This document shows positions 43,775-53,005 of a stretch of DNA of 64,000 nt, piece by piece. The number at the start of each line of letters is the position of its first letter. Position 1 is the first letter of the stretch. A model generated the notes under the pieces. That model was not told the DNA's origin, did not search any database, and was given only the letters and a program-made list of their open reading frames with translations. This DNA is from Halosimplex aquaticum (GTDB lineage Archaea > Halobacteriota > Halobacteria > Halobacteriales > Haloarculaceae). The stretch spans positions 186,001 through 250,000 of the forward strand of contig NZ_CP118158.1 of the NCBI RefSeq assembly GCF_028747785.1, in the 5' to 3' direction. Made by a program: the position numbers and the translations under genes.

Positions 43775-45637
43775 ATGCCGACTGAGTGGAGCGGTGCGGC
43801 GGTCGACCCCGGCGGCGGCAAGCCCGAACCCAGGGACTGGCAGGACGTCGACGTGCCGGGGCGGCCGGCCGCCTTCGCCGGCGAGGACCGGGTCGCCTAC
43901 CGGACCGTCTTCGACGACCCGCGCGACACCGACGACGCGCTGGCCCTGCTCGAACTCCGCGGGCTGTACGCCAACGCCGAGGTCTGGCTGAACGACGAAC
44001 TCGTCGCCGAGTCCGACGCCGTCTTCGACCCCGTGCGGGTACCCTTCGAGCCCGACGAGGAGAACGAACTCGTCGTCGAGTGCTGGGCCCCCGAGGACCG
44101 ATTCGGCGGTATCCACGACACCGACCGGATCCCCGCGAGCGAGTCGGTCCCGGGGATCTGGTGGGGCGTCGACGTGACGGGCCAGCCTGACCCCTTCGTC
44201 GTGGACGTGGAACTGTCGTCGCGGCGGACCGGCGACGGCGCGACCATCGACGCGGCCGTCGAGGTCTACAGCTCCGAACCGCTCGATGACCGACTCACGC
44301 TGACGACGAAACCCGCGGGCGACCGCCGCGGTCGCGGAATGATGGACCGCGCGAGCGTGAGCGCGGCCGCGGGCGAGCGCGCCGTCGCCGAACACGCCAT
44401 CGAGGTCCGCGACCCGTCGCTGTGGTGGCCCCGCGGGATGGGCGCCCAGCACCGCTACGAGGTCCGCGCGAAGCTCGACGGCGCCGTCCGGACGGAGACG
44501 ACCGGGATCGCGACCGTCGAACAGACCGACGAAGGCGGCCTGCGCGTCAACGGCGAGGACGTGCCCGTCCGCGGGGTCGCGCTCCAGGACGCGTCGGTCG
44601 AGGACGCCGAGCGGGCCGTCGAAGTGAACGCGAACCTCGTCCGCGCCCACGCCCACGCGCTGTCCGAGGAGGTCTACGAGGCCTGCGACGAGGCGGGGCT
44701 GCTCGTCTGGCAGGACCTGCCGCTGACGGGGCCGGGCGTGTTCGACATCGCGCGCGGGCAGGAGTTGGCCGGCCGGCTGGCGCGGACCTACGCCCACCAC
44801 CCGAGCCTCGCGGCAGTGGGGATCCACGACGAACCGACCGAGACCTTCGTCAGTCGCGTCGGGTCGGGAATGCTCGACCGGCTGCGCTTCCGCTGGCGGG
44901 TCTGGCGGAGCGACTACGACCGCGGCGCCGCCGAGGAGGTGGCCGACGCCGTCCCCGACGAGCTGGCCGTGTTCCCCGTCGTCGGCGAACCGGGGACCGA
45001 CCCCGACGCCGCCGCGCTGTACCCCGGCTGGGACTACGGCGGCGTCGCCGACCTCGACTGGGTCACCGAGCGCTACGACCTCGGCGGGGTCGTCGGGGAG
45101 TTCGGTGCCGGCTCGCTCCCCGACGGCGTCGATCCGACCGACGAGGGGTTCGACGCCGCCGGGTTCGACGCCGGCAAACACGACGCCGCCGTCGGGAGCG
45201 ACGACGCCGAGGCCTCGCAGGCGTACCAGGCGGAGCTCGTCCGCGGCGTCGCCGAGCGGCTGCGGACCGACGACGCGCCGGTCGTCGTCGCGAACGCGCT
45301 CCGGGACGCCGGCGACGCGGGGATGGGCGTCTACGCGCGCGACGGGACGCCGAAAGACGCGGCCGACAGCCTGACGACGGCGTTCGAGCCGGTCCAGGCG
45401 TTCCTGGTCGGCGCGTCGCCGGGCGAGTGCGACGTCGTCGTCGCCAACGACGCGCCCGAATCGGTGTCGGGGAGAGTCAGCTGGACCGCCGGCGACGAGA
45501 GCGGGGAGGTCGACGTGACCGTCGGCGCCGGCGAACGGGTGGTCGCCGAGACCGTCTCCGTACCGAAATCAGCGTCGTCGGTCGATCTGACGCTGGCCGT
45601 CGGCGACGCGTCCGTCGACAACACGTACCGTTTATAA
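43775..45637 (+). CDS. Glycoside hydrolase family 2 (beta-mannosidase-like)
   Basis: 620 aa. N-terminal jelly-roll (about residues 15-115, with NAEVWLNDELVAE), an Ig-like domain, then a TIM barrel. The acid/base Glu is probably E353 (GIHDEPTE) and the nucleophile E442 (VGEFGAGS), matching GH2 positions. A C-terminal beta domain closes the chain (about 525-620). No signal peptide: cytoplasmic, or exported by another route. Shorter than bacterial beta-mannosidases (about 800 aa). Could hydrolyse mannosides or glucuronides from glycans. Confidence 0.82.
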   Translation: MPTEWSGAAVDPGGGKPEPRDWQDVDVPGRPAAFAGEDRVAYRTVFDDPRDTDDALALLELRGLYANAEVWLNDELVAESDAVFDPVRVPFEPDEENELVVECWAPEDRFGGIHDTDRIPASESVPGIWWGVDVTGQPDPFVVDVELSSRRTGDGATIDAAVEVYSSEPLDDRLTLTTKPAGDRRGRGMMDRASVSAAAGERAVAEHAIEVRDPSLWWPRGMGAQHRYEVRAKLDGAVRTETTGIATVEQTDEGGLRVNGEDVPVRGVALQDASVEDAERAVEVNANLVRAHAHALSEEVYEACDEAGLLVWQDLPLTGPGVFDIARGQELAGRLARTYAHHPSLAAVGIHDEPTETFVSRVGSGMLDRLRFRWRVWRSDYDRGAAEEVADAVPDELAVFPVVGEPGTDPDAAALYPGWDYGGVADLDWVTERYDLGGVVGEFGAGSLPDGVDPTDEGFDAAGFDAGKHDAAVGSDDAEASQAYQAELVRGVAERLRTDDAPVVVANALRDAGDAGMGVYARDGTPKDAADSLTTAFEPVQAFLVGASPGECDVVVANDAPESVSGRVSWTAGDESGEVDVTVGAGERVVAETVSVPKSASSVDLTLAVGDASVDNTYRL

Positions 45638-45727
45638 GCTGACCGTACTGTTTGGTAACTCGTCGCATGGCTCGCTCGCGGCGTTCTCGGGTCCCTGGGC
45701 CTGGGACGCGGGGGCACGGTTCACCGG

Positions 45728-45737
45728 AATATTTAAA
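45728..45737 (+). promoter_or_regulatory. TATA box (AATATTTAAA) of the coiled-coil gene
   Basis: Good haloarchaeal TATA about 159 bases before ATG 45896, implying a 5' leader of roughly 130 nt, unusual where many transcripts are leaderless. No riboswitch fold recognised. Confidence 0.45.
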
Positions 45738-45895
45738 CCAGGGGAAGCGCAAGAGTCTGGTACCAGAACGTCTCCGGCGTTCCGGCTGTATCGCACTTCG
45801 ACCAGCATGACAGGACACCCTTGTTGTCGGCGTCAGCCACTCCGTAGCGGTGGGCCTGTCTCTCGCCGGAGCGGGTATGGCATAGAGGTACAATT

Positions 45896-46786
45896 ATGGC
45901 AGACTCGATAGACGAATCCAAGAACGTATCGGTGACAGACGAAGATCTCGAAAACAAGTCCAAGGGCGAGCTCATCAAGCTCGCGGGACAGCTTCGAGAC
46001 CGACGAAACGAACTCAACCAGATGGCCTCCGAGCGGGCCTCCAGCCGCGACGACCTCAACGCGAAGACTCGCGAGAAGGTCGACGAGGCCCAGGAGCACC
46101 GCGAGAAGCGCGACGAGCTCAACCAGCAGGTCCAGGAGCACAAGGAGAAGCGAAACGAGCTCAACGCCGAGGCCAACGAGCTCTTCGACGAGGTCGAGGA
46201 GAAGCGCGACGACCTCGAACTCGACGAGGGCAAGGACATCGAGCAGCTCGAGTCCGAGATCGAGGACCTCGAGTTCAAGCAGCAGACCGAAGTCCTCTCG
46301 GCCGAGGACGAGCGCGAACTCATCGAGAAGATCGAGGAGAAGCGCGAGAAGCTCGCCGAGAAGAAGGAGAAGCTCAACCAGGGGGGCGACCTCGAGGAGA
46401 TCAAGGCCGAAGCCGAGGAGATCCGCTCTGAGGCCTCCAAGCACCACCAGAAGGTGACGGAGCTGGCCGACGAGGCCCAGGAGCACCACAACCAGATGAT
46501 CGAGGCCTACCGCGAGGCGGACGACATCCGCGACGAGGCCGACGAGATGCACGAGAAGTTCGTGGAGGCCCAGGAAGCGGCCGACCAGCACCACGAGGAC
46601 TTCGTGCGCGTCCAGAAGCGCCTGCGCGAACTGGACAAGAAGGAAGAAGAGGAAGAGCGCGAGGCGCGCCAGGAGAAAGAGGAGGCCGCCCGCGAGGAGG
46701 CCGAGGAGATCTACCAGAAGTTCAAGGAAGGCGAGACCCTCGACACCGAGGACCTGATGAAGCTCCAGAAGACCGGCCTGCTGTAA
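45896..46786 (+). CDS. Coiled-coil protein of conserved haloarchaeal type
   Basis: 296 aa, almost entirely heptad-patterned and charged (Glu/Lys/Arg-rich), with three to four coiled-coil blocks between about residues 18 and 250. The C-terminus YQKFKEGETLDTEDLMKLQ is a short conserved tail. Codons for Lys are unusually frequent for this genome. Function unknown; annotated only as a coiled-coil protein in relatives. Confidence 0.7.
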   Translation: MADSIDESKNVSVTDEDLENKSKGELIKLAGQLRDRRNELNQMASERASSRDDLNAKTREKVDEAQEHREKRDELNQQVQEHKEKRNELNAEANELFDEVEEKRDDLELDEGKDIEQLESEIEDLEFKQQTEVLSAEDERELIEKIEEKREKLAEKKEKLNQGGDLEEIKAEAEEIRSEASKHHQKVTELADEAQEHHNQMIEAYREADDIRDEADEMHEKFVEAQEAADQHHEDFVRVQKRLRELDKKEEEEEREARQEKEEAAREEAEEIYQKFKEGETLDTEDLMKLQKTGLL

Positions 46787-47050
46787 GTTCTGCGACGCTA
46801 CTCTCTGCGTTTCTCACGGTCACTGAGCCGCTGGCGTAGGCGACTTCACGCCACCGTCACAGTCGCTGGTCCTGCTACCGCCGCAGTCGCTCGTATAGCC
46901 ACCGCCGCAGCCTGATCGCCGTCGCACTCTAATCACCGTCGCAGTCGAATCGGCGCAGTCACTGATTCTCTCGGGTACACAATCCGATTCCGCGTGGCAT
47001 CGCCGCGGTCGGCCCCCTCCTTTTTGCCCGCAGCGCGCGACTCACTCACC

Positions 47051-48412
47051 ATGGATCGGGGTGCGGAGGCGGACGCCGGACGCCTGCCGCGTCGGGCCGT
47101 CCTGCGGCGGGGACTCCTCGCTGGCGTCGGCGCGCTCGGCGGGTGTTCGCTGTTCGATGGCCCCTCGACCGACGGCCCGGAAGGACCGCCCGACCCCGAC
47201 GACGTGACGGCGACGGGATCGGAGGGTCGGCCGACCCCGACCGGATCGGGGACGGGCACTCACGGAGCGGAGCCGGCAGATCGGGAGCCGACGCCCGCCG
47301 AGCGTGAGCGGGCCGTCACCCCCGACGCACAGTCGCCGGCCGGGGAGTGGCGAGTCGCCCAGGCCGACGACGCACGCACCGGCTGGAAGGCGGACGCGCT
47401 CGGCCCGGAGTCGCCGGTCGAAACCGCCTGGTCGGTCGGCCTGGGCGGGGGCGTCCAGGGGTCGGTCACGGTCGCGGACGGCCTCGCGTACGCCGGGAGA
47501 GCCGGCGGATCGGTGACCGCCGTCGAGACCGTCGACGGTGTCGTGCGATGGATGCACGAACTGGACGGGGGCGTTCGGGCGACGCCGACGGTCGCGGACG
47601 GACTGGTGTACTGCGGCGACGAGAGCGGGGACCTGGTGGCGGTCGACGCCGCCGACGGCACCGAGCAGTGGTCGTTCTCGGTCGCGGGCGACCGGCCGGG
47701 GCCGACGGCGGTGCGGAGCGGGCCGGTCGTCGGGGAGAGCGTGGCCTACGTCGGAGCGACGGACGGGCGCGTCTACGCCGTCGGCACCGACGACGGGGGC
47801 GAGCGGTGGTCGTTCGACGTCGGCGGCTTCCTCGGCGTCGTCGCCCCGGTCGCGCTCGCGGACAGCCGGGTGTTCGCCGGGAGCTACGCCGGTCGGCTGT
47901 ACGCGCTCGACGCGGGGGACGGGAGCGAGCGCTGGCGCTATCCGGGGATGGACGAGACCCGCGCGTGGTCGGGGCCGACCGTCGCCGACGGCGTCGTCTA
48001 CGCCGGTGGGGTCCCCGGAGGCGTCTTCGCGGTCGACGCGGGGGACGGGAGCGAGCGCTGGCACGTCTCGACGGACCGCCCGGCCTTCGCCTCGCCCGCA
48101 GTCGCCGACGGGACCGTCTACGCCGGGACCGACGGAGGGAACGTGCTGGCGCTCGCCGCCGCGGACGGGAGCGAGCGCTGGCGCCGAGAGGCCGGCGGCG
48201 CGGTGAAGTCCTCGCCGGTGGTCGTCGGCGAGACGGTCGTCTTCGGGACGACCGCGGGCGCCGTGGTCGCGCTCGACACCGCGGACGGACGCGAGCGCTG
48301 GCGGTTCGACGCGGACGGCGCCGTGACGAGTTCGCCCGCCGTCGTCGACGGTCGGGCGTACGTCGGCGACGCCACGGGACAGGTGTACGCGGTCGGGACC
48401 GGTGAGCGGTAA
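47051..48412 (+). CDS. PQQ-like beta-propeller lipoprotein
   Basis: 453 aa from ATG 47051. RRAVLRRGLLAGVGALGGC is a Tat lipoprotein signal, then a Pro/Thr-rich linker, then seven to eight blades with the repeated D(A)xDGxERW motif (for example DGSERWRYPG, DGSERWHVST, DGSERWRREA). BamB/quinoprotein-like fold; probably a scaffold at the outer face rather than an enzyme. The blade repeats are visible in the DNA as gggagcgagcgctgg copies. Confidence 0.88.
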   Translation: MDRGAEADAGRLPRRAVLRRGLLAGVGALGGCSLFDGPSTDGPEGPPDPDDVTATGSEGRPTPTGSGTGTHGAEPADREPTPAERERAVTPDAQSPAGEWRVAQADDARTGWKADALGPESPVETAWSVGLGGGVQGSVTVADGLAYAGRAGGSVTAVETVDGVVRWMHELDGGVRATPTVADGLVYCGDESGDLVAVDAADGTEQWSFSVAGDRPGPTAVRSGPVVGESVAYVGATDGRVYAVGTDDGGERWSFDVGGFLGVVAPVALADSRVFAGSYAGRLYALDAGDGSERWRYPGMDETRAWSGPTVADGVVYAGGVPGGVFAVDAGDGSERWHVSTDRPAFASPAVADGTVYAGTDGGNVLALAAADGSERWRREAGGAVKSSPVVVGETVVFGTTAGAVVALDTADGRERWRFDADGAVTSSPAVVDGRAYVGDATGQVYAVGTGER

Positions 48413-48463
48413 GTGGCTCGCGGCGCGAGCGCCGGCGGTCAGCAGTCGCGACGGCGCCAGTCC

Positions 48464-49357
48464 TCAGGCGGTCTCCGGGATCGGATCGGCGATGACGACG
48501 GCTTCGCCGTCGATGACGGTCTCGCCGTCGCTGTCGGTGACGGTCGTCGTGAGCCGGTAGCGGTCGTCGCCCATCTCCTCGACCACCTCGCACTCGGCGG
48601 TGACGCGCTCGCCGATGTCGACGGGACCGAGGTAGCTCACTTCCTGGGAGAGGTAGACGATGAGACCGGGCAGTCGGGCGAGCGCGGCGCTGACGACGCC
48701 GGCGACGAGCGTCCCGTGGACGATGCGTCGACCGAAGCGCGTGCCGCGGGCGTACTCGTCGTCGAGGTGGAGGCGGTTGGTGTCGCCGCTGGCGTCGGCG
48801 AATTCCTCGACCTCGTCCTCGTCGAGCGGCTTCGAGAAGCGGACCACGTCGCCGACGTCGATGTGGCCCTGGTGACCGACGTACTCGAACTCCCAGTCGG
48901 GCTTCTCGTAGGCGGTGTCGGCGCGGTCGGTCCGGCGGACGGCCGCTTCGGTGGTACCGGCGTCGCGCGCCGGTCTGCGCACGTGGGGGATGTACTGCGA
49001 GAGCAGGCCTGCGGTGACGATGCCGACGAGCCCCTCGTCGTCGAGGACGGGCAGCGATCCGATCCCGTGGGTCCGCAGTCGCTCGGCGGCCGCGACGATC
49101 GATTCGTCCGCGTCGACCGTGTGGACCGGGCTCGACATCACGTCGGCGGCGGTGAGGGCGTCCGGGTCGCGGTGGTCGACCAGCAGCGCGACGGCGTCGG
49201 ACTGGGTGACGATACCGACGACCTCGCCGCCTTCGACCACGACGACCGACTCGACGTCGGGGTCGTCGAGCGTGCGCGCGACCGCGAGGGCGTTCGTCTC
49301 CGGGTCGACCGTCTCGGCCGGCGTCATGAGTTCCGTGACTGCGGGGGGACGAAGCAT
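48464..49357 (-). CDS. CBS-domain pair fused to MaoC-like hydratase
   Basis: 297 aa. Residues 1-125 form two CBS motifs (SVVVVEGGEVVGIVTQSDAV and SLPVLDDEGLVGIVT). A linker follows, then a hotdog MaoC/(R)-enoyl-CoA hydratase domain (about 155-297) with FADASGDTNRLHLDDEYA and GRRIVHGTLVAG, which carry the catalytic Asp and His. CBS domains usually sense adenosyl nucleotides, so the hydratase may be allosterically controlled. Confidence 0.88.
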   Translation of the reverse strand: MLRPPAVTELMTPAETVDPETNALAVARTLDDPDVESVVVVEGGEVVGIVTQSDAVALLVDHRDPDALTAADVMSSPVHTVDADESIVAAAERLRTHGIGSLPVLDDEGLVGIVTAGLLSQYIPHVRRPARDAGTTEAAVRRTDRADTAYEKPDWEFEYVGHQGHIDVGDVVRFSKPLDEDEVEEFADASGDTNRLHLDDEYARGTRFGRRIVHGTLVAGVVSAALARLPGLIVYLSQEVSYLGPVDIGERVTAECEVVEEMGDDRYRLTTTVTDSDGETVIDGEAVVIADPIPETA

Positions 49358-49551
49358 CGTGTCGCCCGTTCGGAGGGACGGCCCTTGAGAATAGGGACGC
49401 TACGTGGCACCGACGGTCACCAGTCGGTCGCGTTCGACACAGTGCATCAGCCAGTCAGTCGATCGACCGGTTACTGGGGTGAGTCCCCGGTCTCAGCGGG
49501 GTTTCTCGTGGTGTGACGTGCCATCCCTACCATGCAGTGGAGGCGGGCGAT

Positions 49552-50172
49552 TCAGCAGTGGCTGGTATCGTTCTCACGGACGATCCTCACCGCGCCCGTC
49601 TCGTGGTCGACCTCGAACTCGTTGATCGAGCAGTTCCCCTGTGACTGCTCCAGGATCGTTTCGACGATATCGAGGTCTTTCAGGTGTCCCAGAAGCAGGC
49701 GAATGGGGCCACCGTGAGTCACGATAAGGACGGTCTCTCCCGATTCGCACTCGGCCAGTGTCGTCTCCCACCGCTCGACGACGCGGTCGCGAACGTCGAC
49801 GAGACTCTCACCGCTTTCCGGTCGCTTGTGCGCTGCTTCCGGGCCGGCCGCGTCGAGTTCGTACTCGGGAAACCGCTCGAACATCTCGTCGAACAGCAAG
49901 CCCTGGTAGACGCCGACGTCGCGTTCGCGCCACGCCGGTTCAAACGTGACGGGCGCGTCGACGTGTTCACGCAGGATTTCCACCGTCTCCTCCGCCCGAT
50001 GCAGGTCCGACGACAGAATACGGTCGAAGTCGTGTCTCTCTGTGAGTGCCGCGCCGAGACAGTCGGCTTGCTCTCGGCCACGGTCGGTGAGCGGAGCCGG
50101 CGCCCACCCTTGCAGTCGTTGCTTCCGGTTCCACGTCGTCTCACCGTGCCGGACTGCAACGATAGTTGTCAT
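49552..50172 (-). CDS. Histidine phosphatase family protein
   Basis: 206 aa; RHGETTWN at residues 8-15 carries the phospho-accepting His, with partner residues in SSDLHRAEET, WRERDVGVYQG and VTHGGPIRLL. Phosphoglycerate-mutase-like fold; substrate not predictable (phosphosugar or phosphonucleotide). Confidence 0.9.
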   Translation of the reverse strand: MTTIVAVRHGETTWNRKQRLQGWAPAPLTDRGREQADCLGAALTERHDFDRILSSDLHRAEETVEILREHVDAPVTFEPAWRERDVGVYQGLLFDEMFERFPEYELDAAGPEAAHKRPESGESLVDVRDRVVERWETTLAECESGETVLIVTHGGPIRLLLGHLKDLDIVETILEQSQGNCSINEFEVDHETGAVRIVRENDTSHC

Positions 50173-50336
50173 ACCGCTCTGTGGACAGAACGAGGAGATG
50201 AGACTTCTGATCAGTTCCGCCGTTCTCCTGCGTCGCGACAGACCGTTCCCAGGGTCAGTTGTCGAGGACGCAGCCGAACAGAACGACGATCGAGTCGACC
50301 CTGTCAGTCAAGCCCGTCGAGTCCTAAGCGCGGGTA

Positions 50337-51446
50337 ATGGGCAGACGACCGCGGATCGAGCCGCCGCCGCGGGTGGTCGACGCCTCGCTGTTAGCGGCGG
50401 TAGTCGTCCTGCTCGGGACGGGCGCGGTGAGTCTCGTCTCGGGGCGGCCAGCGGGCGCCTGGGTGTTCGACGTCCACGCGGTCGCGGGCCTGGCGACCGT
50501 CGTCCTGCTGGCCTGGAAACTCCGGCGGGTGCGCCACCGGTTGGCTCCGGACGCGCTGGACGCGACGCGGGCGTTGTCCGCGCTGTTAGGTGTCGTCGCG
50601 GCGGCGGCGCTGGCGACAGGGATCTGGTGGGTGTTCGGCGGGACTCTCGACCTCGGACCGTGGGGCCTCCTGAACCTCCACATCGGGTTGGGGTTGACCG
50701 TCCCGATCCTGCTCGCGCTCCACCTGCGCCAGCGGTTCGCGCTGCCGTCGCGCCGGTCGGTCGCGGACCGCCGGAACGCGCTGCGGTACGCCGCGCTCGT
50801 GGGATCGGGCGCCGTCGTCTGGCGCGCGCAGGAAGCGGCGAACACCGCCCTCGGGACGACGGGCGCCGAGCGGCGGTTCACCGGGTCGCGCGAGGAGGGC
50901 AGCGACGACGGCAACCGCTTCCCCGTCACCTCCTGGGTCGCCGACGACCCGGACCCCGTCGACCGGTCGTCGTGGTCGCTGACCGTCGACGGGATGGTGG
51001 GGGAATCGCTGGAGCTGTCCGCCGCGGACCTGCCCGACGGTGGCGGCGACGCAGTGGCCGAGGCCAGCGGTACGGGGCCTGATCAGACGGAAACGCGAGC
51101 ACTGCTGGATTGCACGAGCGGGTGGTACTCCGAACACGACTGGCAGGGCGTCCGCGTCGGCGACCTGATCGACGCCGCGGGCCCGCGATCGGGCGCCGCC
51201 TGGGTGCAGTTCCGCTCGGTGACCGGTTATCGCTGGAGTCTGCCGCTCGACGAGGCGCGGGACGCGCTGCTGGCGACCCGCGTCGACGGCCAGCCGCTCT
51301 CGCACGGCCACGGCGCGCCGATGCGGCTGGTCGCCCCCGGCCGCCGCGGCTTCCAGTGGGTCAAGTGGGTCGAGTCGGTGCGGGTGACCCGCCGACGCGA
51401 GGTGGGCGAGTGGCTCGCCGTCTTCGTCAGCGGGATCGACGGGTGA
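50337..51446 (+). CDS. Membrane-anchored sulfite-oxidase-like molybdopterin oxidoreductase
   Basis: 369 aa. Four N-terminal membrane helices (about residues 15-160) like a small cytochrome b/ferric-reductase-type module, with His in FDVHAVAG and NLHIGLGL as possible haem ligands. A Mo-pterin binding domain (about 185-369) follows. The Mo-ligand Cys is C259 in LLDCTSGWYSEHDWQGV; GHGAPMRLVAPGRRGFQWVKW is the conserved pterin region. Electrons probably flow between the pterin domain and the membrane haem. No Tat signal is visible; orientation uncertain. Confidence 0.82.
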   Translation: MGRRPRIEPPPRVVDASLLAAVVVLLGTGAVSLVSGRPAGAWVFDVHAVAGLATVVLLAWKLRRVRHRLAPDALDATRALSALLGVVAAAALATGIWWVFGGTLDLGPWGLLNLHIGLGLTVPILLALHLRQRFALPSRRSVADRRNALRYAALVGSGAVVWRAQEAANTALGTTGAERRFTGSREEGSDDGNRFPVTSWVADDPDPVDRSSWSLTVDGMVGESLELSAADLPDGGGDAVAEASGTGPDQTETRALLDCTSGWYSEHDWQGVRVGDLIDAAGPRSGAAWVQFRSVTGYRWSLPLDEARDALLATRVDGQPLSHGHGAPMRLVAPGRRGFQWVKWVESVRVTRRREVGEWLAVFVSGIDG

Positions 51447-51473
51447 GCGGGGCAGTCGGGCGAGGAAACCGAC

Positions 51474-52103
51474 TCAGAGCAGCGTCGCCAGCGTCCGGAA
51501 GTCGGGCGTGCGCAGGTCGGCGATCGACGCGTCGACGTGGACCGTCTCGAAGCCGTGCGCGCGGGCGCCCTCGACGTCGGGCTCGCGGTCGTCACCGACC
51601 ATCACGTACGTCTCGGTGTCGACGCGGGCCTTCGCCGCCTCGAAGATGTCCCGGTCGGGTTTCGTCGCCTCGACGTCCGGGTCGTGCGAGGCGACGCGCG
51701 CGTCGAAGTAGTCGAGCAGGCCGACCTCCTCGACCTTGCCGAACTGGACCCCCGGGATCCCGTTGGTCAGGATACCGAGCGTGTGGTCCTCGGCGAGTTT
51801 CTCGACAGCTCTCTCGACGCCGGGAACCGGTTCGACCGCGTCGAACTCCGCGGCGACGAGCGCGTCCGCGAGTTCTCGGGGGTCGGCGTCGACGGGGTAC
51901 TCGTCGCAGAGGTCGGTGAACGCTCGGTGGTACGGATCGTCGGCGAACTCGCCGAAGTGGTGGAAGAAGCGTTCGTTGTAGTGGGCGAGCCAGTCGTCGG
52001 CGGGTGTGACCTCCGCTCGGTCGAACGCGTCGGCGATGATCTCACCGTAGCCCCCCGACCACCGAACGAGCGTCCCGTCCACGTCGAAGAAGATCGCTGC
52101 CAT
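51474..52103 (-). CDS. HAD-superfamily hydrolase
   Basis: 209 aa from ATG 52103 (MAAIFFDVDGTLVRW); long upstream frame rejected because the HAD motif must be N-terminal. Motif I DVDGT, motif II LTNGI, motif III Lys near ATKPDRD, motif IV GDDREPDVEGA. Phosphatase of the phosphoglycolate-phosphatase/haloacid-dehalogenase type. Confidence 0.9.
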   Translation of the reverse strand: MAAIFFDVDGTLVRWSGGYGEIIADAFDRAEVTPADDWLAHYNERFFHHFGEFADDPYHRAFTDLCDEYPVDADPRELADALVAAEFDAVEPVPGVERAVEKLAEDHTLGILTNGIPGVQFGKVEEVGLLDYFDARVASHDPDVEATKPDRDIFEAAKARVDTETYVMVGDDREPDVEGARAHGFETVHVDASIADLRTPDFRTLATLL

Positions 52104-52281
52104 GGCTTCGTGGTTGCGGGACTCCGTGAAAAAGGTGGTCGAGGGGTGTGAGATGGTGGCAGTGGGGGAGAGCCGAAGGTGAGTTCGAGAGTCGAGTACA
52201 GGGAGTCTGTCAGTATCAGGGAGCGCAGCGGCCAAAGGATCCGATACGCTACGGTACCGACTGAGCAGCGCTGAAAGCCCC

Positions 52282-52367
52282 GAGCCGTTCGACGGCTGCG
52301 ACTCGCTGCGCGCTTCGCTCACTGCGTTCGCTCCAGTGCTTGCGTCGTCTCGCTCGTCGAACGGCTC
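52282..52367. repeat. 13-bp inverted repeat with 60-bp spacer
   Basis: GAGCCGTTCGACG (52282-52294) and its exact complement CGTCGAACGGCTC (52355-52367). Lies in the 469-bp gene-free stretch 52104-52572. Could fold as a long stem in RNA. Confidence 0.5.
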
Positions 52368-52476
52368 GCCCCTTTCATTCCTACCCGACGACTACTTCAC
52401 CGCAGCCACACGCCTCCCCAACCGACTGCGTTACTCGGTCGCTTCCGCTCCCTGCGTTACTCATCCCTCGCACGGT

Positions 52477-52504
52477 GCTGTCGCGAGACGAGACTCGCGA
52501 CAGC
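52477..52504. terminator. Perfect 11-bp GC hairpin
   Basis: GCTGTCGCGAG, six-base loop, CTCGCGACAGC. Located about 70 bases downstream of the minus-strand UPF0201 stop (52573). It may end or stabilise that transcript; no T-run adjacent. Confidence 0.4.
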
Positions 52505-52572
52505 GCGCGCCACCTGGTAAATACAGTCAGCTCGTCACACGCATGGAGCCACGCCGATTTCGACTCGAACGC

Positions 52573-52992
52573 CTACTCGTCGGGGTCGATCGGTTTGCCC
52601 TCTTTCGTGGGCGGGGCGACGTGGTCGATGTAGGACTCGGCGTCGGGGTCGTTCACGCGCACGCGGACGTGAATCTCGCCGAGTTCGTCGGGTTCGCCGA
52701 CGGCGAAGTTGACGACCTCCTGGAAGGCGGCCTGTTTCTTCAGGTCGAACGAGAAGGTGTCGCCCTGGAGGTGCTCGAAGAAGGCGCCGCGGGCGGTGTC
52801 GAGGATCTCCTGGCGGTGGAGGCACTCGGAGAAGTGCTCCATGTCGTGGGCGGTGGCGACGAGTTCGCCGTGCTGGTGGTCGACGTCGGCGCCGGGGAAG
52901 AGGTTCGTGACGGCGTCGGCGACCCTGTCGGTGACCTCGGTGTCGTTGACCGGTGCGGTGATCTGGATATCGACGGAGTAGACTGTGCTCAT
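52573..52992 (-). CDS. UPF0201 family protein
   Basis: 139 aa; VYSVDIQITAPVNDTEV start and an EILDTARGAFFEHLQGDTFSFDL core typical of UPF0201, a conserved archaeal family with an RNA-binding-like alpha/beta fold. Lies 13 bases downstream of the UPF0200 gene, an arrangement kept in many archaea. Confidence 0.88.
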   Translation of the reverse strand: MSTVYSVDIQITAPVNDTEVTDRVADAVTNLFPGADVDHQHGELVATAHDMEHFSECLHRQEILDTARGAFFEHLQGDTFSFDLKKQAAFQEVVNFAVGEPDELGEIHVRVRVNDPDAESYIDHVAPPTKEGKPIDPDE

Positions 52993-53005
52993 GGGTGATC
53001 GGTCC

